A DNA stretch of 64,000 nucleotides, from positions 1,488,001-1,552,000 of the forward strand of contig JAHREC010000009.1 of the NCBI GenBank assembly GCA_020081605.1. The letters run 5' to 3'. The stretch's first letter is position 1; each line of letters begins with the position of its first letter. Below the pieces are notes generated by a model. The model worked only from the letters and a program-made list of their open reading frames with translations, ran no database searches and had not been told where the DNA came from. Origin of the DNA: Albifimbria verrucaria (lineage: Eukaryota; Ascomycota; Sordariomycetes; Hypocreales; Stachybotryaceae). The translations under genes were made by a program, and so were the position numbers. Below, in pieces: positions 59,454-64,000 of this stretch.

Positions 59454-61183
59454 TTGGGCCCAGCTGTAACGAGTTGGACAATGACTACGGCCGGAACAGT
59501 TGCGATGATGATGACGACTAGTATATATTCAACCGCAGCATATCCACGCTTCTACATTACTAATGAGTTCTGGTTGGCGCCTTTTTGACGAACGGAGGAT
59601 ATTTTTGCAAATGATACCCTCACAAGAAAGCGGGCGGCAATCTGGCAGAAATGAAAGGACCTGGGCCTAGAGAGATGGATAACCGACACTGCCCGCAGTT
59701 TGTCTCACACATTGCGATTCTTTGTTTTTTTGTCTTGTGCTATTAATGTAACACCTCCAATACTTCAAACGCATCCTTTTTCTTCTCATACTGGTTTTCG
59801 TCCTCCCATTCATCGACATACCCCTTTTAGTGTGATACTTGGGCTGGACCTTCCATAGTCTGCTTTTTTCTATCATTATTTTGGCTTGGTGTGGACTTTT
59901 CCAACATTCGTTTGTTTCATTTTGCTCTTCGCATCTGCTACAACACTATTTCGACCTTGCTGAATGGGCCGAACACGCCCTTATCCAGCGTGCTTATGCG
60001 GGGACGAACAGGGCAGCTGATTGGCTTTATTAACGGAGGCGGGTTTTGGTATTTGTGGCTTGACTCTCATGTGCGGGACACAGGCCGCTTCGGGAGGATA
60101 CCTGGTGCAGCAATACTTTGGACAGAAGGGGCTTCAGGGTCGACGCGATGAGAGAAGTTGGTTATACAAGATATCGACACGGCGGACAGGATCCGGTAGG
60201 ATCTAGGAAGGCACAGGAGCTCGGAGGAGGCTACACATGGCTCTCCTCTACTTGTCTCAACAGATCGTTGCCTCGTCTGATCGCCGGTTTGGATGTACTA
60301 CTCTCAAACACCCCGTCCTGCCACCGCATAGGTGCCTCGGGAGAGCACTCGGAAGAGAAAGAGGGAAGTGGTATTGCGCGCAGTAATGTAAAGGGTTTAG
60401 GAGGGAGTTGCTTTAACGATTCTTTGGCTGGGAGTTGACAGGACAAAAGGAGACGGCGAGGAAGGGAGATAGGTCCTAGAAGAGGTTTGGCAAAAGAGCT
60501 TTATGCTGCCGAAAAAATGGCTGTCTCTAGTAGAACGAGAAATTATGACGCATTGTCCCTTGTAAAACTTGTCTATACATAGTACATAATAGGCCGATCT
60601 TCGTGATGATTAGGATAAGTTGTTGATGAGCGCTTACACCTGTACATCACGTTATTTCACCAATCTCAATCTCAAAGAGTAAGACGAATGCCATTGCGGC
60701 TTTATATATTCATCCATAATTGCTCGATCACGACGTGGACATTACAATCCTACGACTAGACCCCATTTGGCGGCCGCCAGAGTGTTGAAGCAGACCGTGA
60801 AAGCACCTGAAGACAAACTGATTGAACTTCTGCAAAAGTTGCAAAGCCAACATACAGTACATTAACCCAGCACTGCCGAAACTCCATTTTCTCTCTTTTT
60901 CCCACCCCTACACCTAACCGTTCGGGGAATACCAACTCTCAAAAATAAAAAATCATAAAAAGGAACAAGAAAAAACTAGATGCGCCTGATATGCTTGTTG
61001 AACCGCCCGCCGTTTGCCTCATCTATGTTAAATTGAATCGCCAGCCCATTTTCTCATGTCAGTGAGCGGGTTGCCCCGTGCGTGCCGTTTGGTTACGACC
61101 ACGCGCTCATATGTTGAATCGATTAACCCGCCCTTGGAACAGGCTTGACTACACACGTCAAGTGATTTGTGGAATTGAGCCAT
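59454..61183. other. Convergent 3' region SPT7 / SHMT, no gene seen
   Basis: 1.73 kb between two stop codons. It contains the 3' UTRs and low-complexity patches (T-rich 59715-59780, A-rich 60940-60980). Open frames on the + strand (59839-60438) are short and featureless. Confidence 0.4.
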
Positions 61184-62839
61184 TTAGAGGCCAGACTCCA
61201 GACGCCAGCCCTCAACGGGGAGGGGAAGGCGCTGGCCCAAGCGGAGATCTCCTTCTTGAGCTCGTTGATGCGGTCAACCTGGCCGCTGAGAGCCTTGGCC
61301 TTGAAGTCCTTGAGCTTGTTGGCCTCCTTGGGCAGGCTAGCCTGGATCTCCTTGCAGATCTTGATGCTCTCATCAATGTAGAGGGCGACACGCTCGAAGT
61401 CCTTCTCGCCGAGACCACGAGAGCTCATGGCAGGGGTACCAATGCGGAGACCACAAGGGGTGAGGGCGCTCTTGTCGCCGGGGATGGCGTTCTTGTTGCA
61501 GGCAATGTTGATGGCCTCAAGAACAGTCTCGACACGGGCACCGTCCAGGTTGTGCTGGCGGAGGTCGAGGAGGACCATGTGGCTGTCAGTGCCGTCGGCG
61601 ACGAGCTTGTGGCCGAGCTCCTTGAACTTGTTCTCGATAGCCTTGGCGTTGGCAACAACCAGCCTCTGGTAGGCCTTGAAATCCTCAGACTGAGCCTGCT
61701 TCAGGGCAACAGCCAGGGCGGTGATGGTGTGGTTGTGAGGGCCACCCTGGTGACCGGGGAAGACGGAGAAGTTGATGGGGTTCTCAAGGTCGTAGAGGGT
61801 CTCCTTGCCGGTCTTGGGATCGACGGAGCGAACGCCCTTGCGGAAGAAGATCATGGCACCACGGGGACCACGGAGAGACTTGTGGGTGGTGGTGGTGACG
61901 ATGTCGGCGTGGGGAAGGGGAGGGGATGACCTCGGCGGCAATGAGACCAGAGATGTGGGCCATATCGACAACGAGGTAGGCACCGACGGTGTCGGCGATC
62001 TTGCGCATGCGGGCGTAGTCAATGAGACGGCAGTAGGCAGAGGTACCGGCAACGAGGACCTTGGGGCGGTACAGCTGGACGTTCTTCTCAAGCTGGTCGT
62101 AGTCGATGATGCCGGTCTCAAGGTTGACTCGGTAAGGCATGGTCTCGAAGTAGGTAGAGACAGCAGAGATCCTGGGAGAGATGCTGTTAGAGCGGGATTC
62201 AGAAGAGTGATAGGATTGATGGGATGCTCACTTTCGCTGGGGGTCTGGTAGCCGTGGCTCAAGTGACCACCGTGGGGAGGTCAAGACCCATGAGACGACC
62301 GTGGGGAGGCATGATGGCCTGGTAGACCTGCAGGTTGGCAGGGCTGCCGCTGAGGCACTGGACGTTGACACCCCACTTCTCAGGGTCGACGTGGAAGGTC
62401 TCGAGGGCACGACGCTGGCACAGCTGCTCGATCTGGTCGATGTGCTGGTTGCCACCGTAGTAACGGGCACCGGGGTAACCCTCGGAGTACTTGTTGGACA
62501 TGGGGAACCAAGAGCGTCGAAGACGGCGCGGGAGGTGATGTTCTCGGAGGCGATGAGCACGATGGACTCACGCTGACGCTGGATCTCGGCTTTCTGTGAG
62601 AAGGAGAGAGGTTAGAATGGGGAGTTCATCAAGAGTCGTGGTAGCTAGCTAAACTTACCATGATCTCGGCAACCTCAGCATCGGAGTCGAGAAGGGACTT
62701 CTCGAGCATCTAGAGAAAGAGTCAGTCAGTTCATGTTCGCTAGATAAGATGAGCGAGCCGATGGGCCGAGACTGGCACAAACCTCCTTGTGAGTGGCGGA
62801 CAGCGCGTAGTCCGCGTTGATGGTACCGTTGGCAGCCAT
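61184..62839 (-). CDS. Serine hydroxymethyltransferase, cytosolic type
   Basis: A PLP enzyme interconverting serine and glycine with transfer of a one-carbon unit to tetrahydrofolate. The ATG at 62839 ([19 protein letters not shown]) has no mitochondrial presequence. Introns are 62782-62710, 62658-62594 and one near 62223-62170. Motifs: [54 protein letters not shown] and the PLP-lysine loop [13 protein letters not shown]. Missing bases are needed near 62517 (CCC), at the 62220 donor (AAA), twice at 61915-61930 (C4-T-C4-TT-C4), and near 61232. After the last, the frame ends at TAA 61184-61186. The long high-identity motifs make this the clearest case of under-called runs. Confidence 0.96.
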
Positions 62840-64000
62840 TGTGAAGGATGTGGAGGTATGAGTTCCAATGGGTGTGTTTGGGGAGTAAGGAGGAGGATAT
62901 CCAAGAAACTTGGAAGGAAAAAGAAGGATAATTGAGGAAGATGAGGATGAAGAGGAAGAGAGAGAAAAAAATTTAGGTTGTCTGGCGGGAGGGACAAGGT
63001 AGAAAAAGACGAGGTGAGTCTTATTGGGGAGTGGCGGGGTTTGGCGGGTGGTGGGATGGGCGAAATCGGCTCGGCGGGGTAGCAGCTGTTACTGGTCTGT
63101 GTCGCCTAGTACTGGAAGTGGTAACGCGGGGCACCAAAGCTTCACAGTGCCCGAAAACGCGCTACTGAGTCGAGTCGTTCGCTGTAACTGTAGGGCAGAG
63201 CGAGGCCAGGCAGGTACTCATGTTTACCACGTGTCTGGCTATATCGGAGAGGTATTTTTTTTTTTTCTTTGACGCCAACTGCGTGTAAGTAAAGTAACTC
63301 AGGGTCCAATCTTAACCAGGTACAGAGTACAGTACACTGATTCCCCTTGTTCGGTTTGATTCGGGTCCCGTACAGTCCTCTTCCCTAGAGAGGGACAGTC
63401 AGCCCCTCCCATCCAGTCACGTCTCTCTCTTCTCATGTAAGTTGAAAGTCACTAGTGACGATTGAGGCTTAATCAGAGAGACTTATTTTCTCTCTTTAAT
63501 TTTTTTCTTGCGCTCTCTCTCTCACCGACGCCGATCTCCTGACTGTGCCCCTAATAAACGCGTTGTTTTGCCTAGAGTCATGTCTCTCTGAATCATACAT
63601 GCACTATCTACAGGTACATCCCATACTTTGGGTAATGCCCATTACCAAGAGAATCAAAGGCCAGTCGCTCAGGTTTCGAGACACTTTGCTTCGGCCCTTA
63701 TGCACTCTTCTTGACCCTCACCGCCCCATCCTTCTAACCACCGGAGGAACAATCCTCTTGGTTTTGTTTCGTTTCCCTGGTGGTTGATTGGCGGGGCCCG
63801 ATTTCTGCAGGAAAACCCGTAGTTAGTGCCTGGCTTGGCTCTGAACCTGATTTGACCGTGACCCGGATGAACGCGCACCGTGTCTGACAACAGAATATCT
63901 CTCGCTTTGGGTTCGAGACATCCGGGTTCCCTTGCTTTGAGTCAGACGTGGTTGAGTCGAAGCTCCGTGTGAGGGCAACGGCAAATAAACAAATGAATTG
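62840..64000. promoter_or_regulatory. SHMT promoter and distal flank
   Basis: 1.16 kb to the window end. In the SHMT sense direction the leader just upstream of the start (about 62880-62975) is almost all C and T, as in strongly expressed fungal housekeeping promoters. Further out are an 11-12 T run (about 63255-63267) and a CT-rich stretch at 63420-63530 on the + strand, which may belong to a gene beyond the window. No coding region is supported here. Confidence 0.5.

Noticed and set aside
1..62839. Reading the many frame-broken genes as pseudogenes or programmed frameshifts
   Set aside because: They hit essential genes (APC1, SHMT, SPT7, GatB), all go the same way and most sit in short homopolymers. 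No slippery-site structure is shared.
1..64000. CRISPR arrays, insertion sequences, transposon genes, rRNA
   Set aside because: No spaced direct repeats, transposase or reverse transcriptase motifs, or rRNA-like sequence were found. The organism is a eukaryote.

Overview
The window looks like nuclear DNA of a filamentous ascomycete, probably Sordariomycetes and plausibly Hypocreales. Genes are spaced about 3 kb apart, introns are short (about 40-150 bp, GT...AG), and the gene set is typical of such fungi: an APC1/BimE-type anaphase-promoting complex subunit, VPS41, a DUF6594-type membrane protein, Zn2Cys6 regulators, a GPR1/FUN34/YaaH transporter and a DIT1/PvcA-type isocyanide synthase. The taxonomic placement is inferred from protein resemblance only.

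Layout, left to right. APC1 (-, cut by the left window edge) is divergent from VPS41 (+). VPS41 converges on a small secreted, probably GPI-anchored Ser/Thr-rich protein (-). An intron-containing tRNA gene (-, best read as tRNA-Ala AGC) and a DUF6594-like protein (-) follow. Then come mitochondrial GatB (+), a single-pass membrane protein (+) and a small mitochondrial LEA-like protein (+). A GPR1/FUN34/YaaH acetate-type transporter (-) precedes two tandem Zn2Cys6 regulators (-, -). A mitochondrial J-protein (+) and an enoyl-CoA hydratase of AUH type (+) follow. The next block is a UBP2-like ubiquitin protease (-), a stand-alone isocyanide synthase (-) and, divergent from it across 2.6 kb, a CAD-type zinc alcohol dehydrogenase (+). 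The right part holds a mucin-like wall protein with a Cys-rich CBM19-like island (-), a large probable mitochondrial protein (-), prefoldin subunit 3 (-), a VanZ-like membrane protein (-), SAGA subunit SPT7 (+) and cytosolic serine hydroxymethyltransferase (-).

Most genes are housekeeping: cell cycle, vacuolar tethering, chromatin, proteostasis, mitochondrial translation and one-carbon metabolism. The accessory part is the tandem regulator pair and the isocyanide synthase/alcohol dehydrogenase neighbourhood. No NRPS, PKS, P450 or Fe/2OG oxygenase gene was seen beside the isocyanide synthase, so a classical cluster is not shown.

The sequence has a strong technical signature. Most longer genes are broken by single-base frame changes, about 40 in all. 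Almost every one is explained by one missing base, usually in a short run of identical bases, and the conserved protein resumes at once in the next frame. I read these as under-called homopolymers in the assembly, not as pseudogenes. The gene extents given here therefore span several reading frames.
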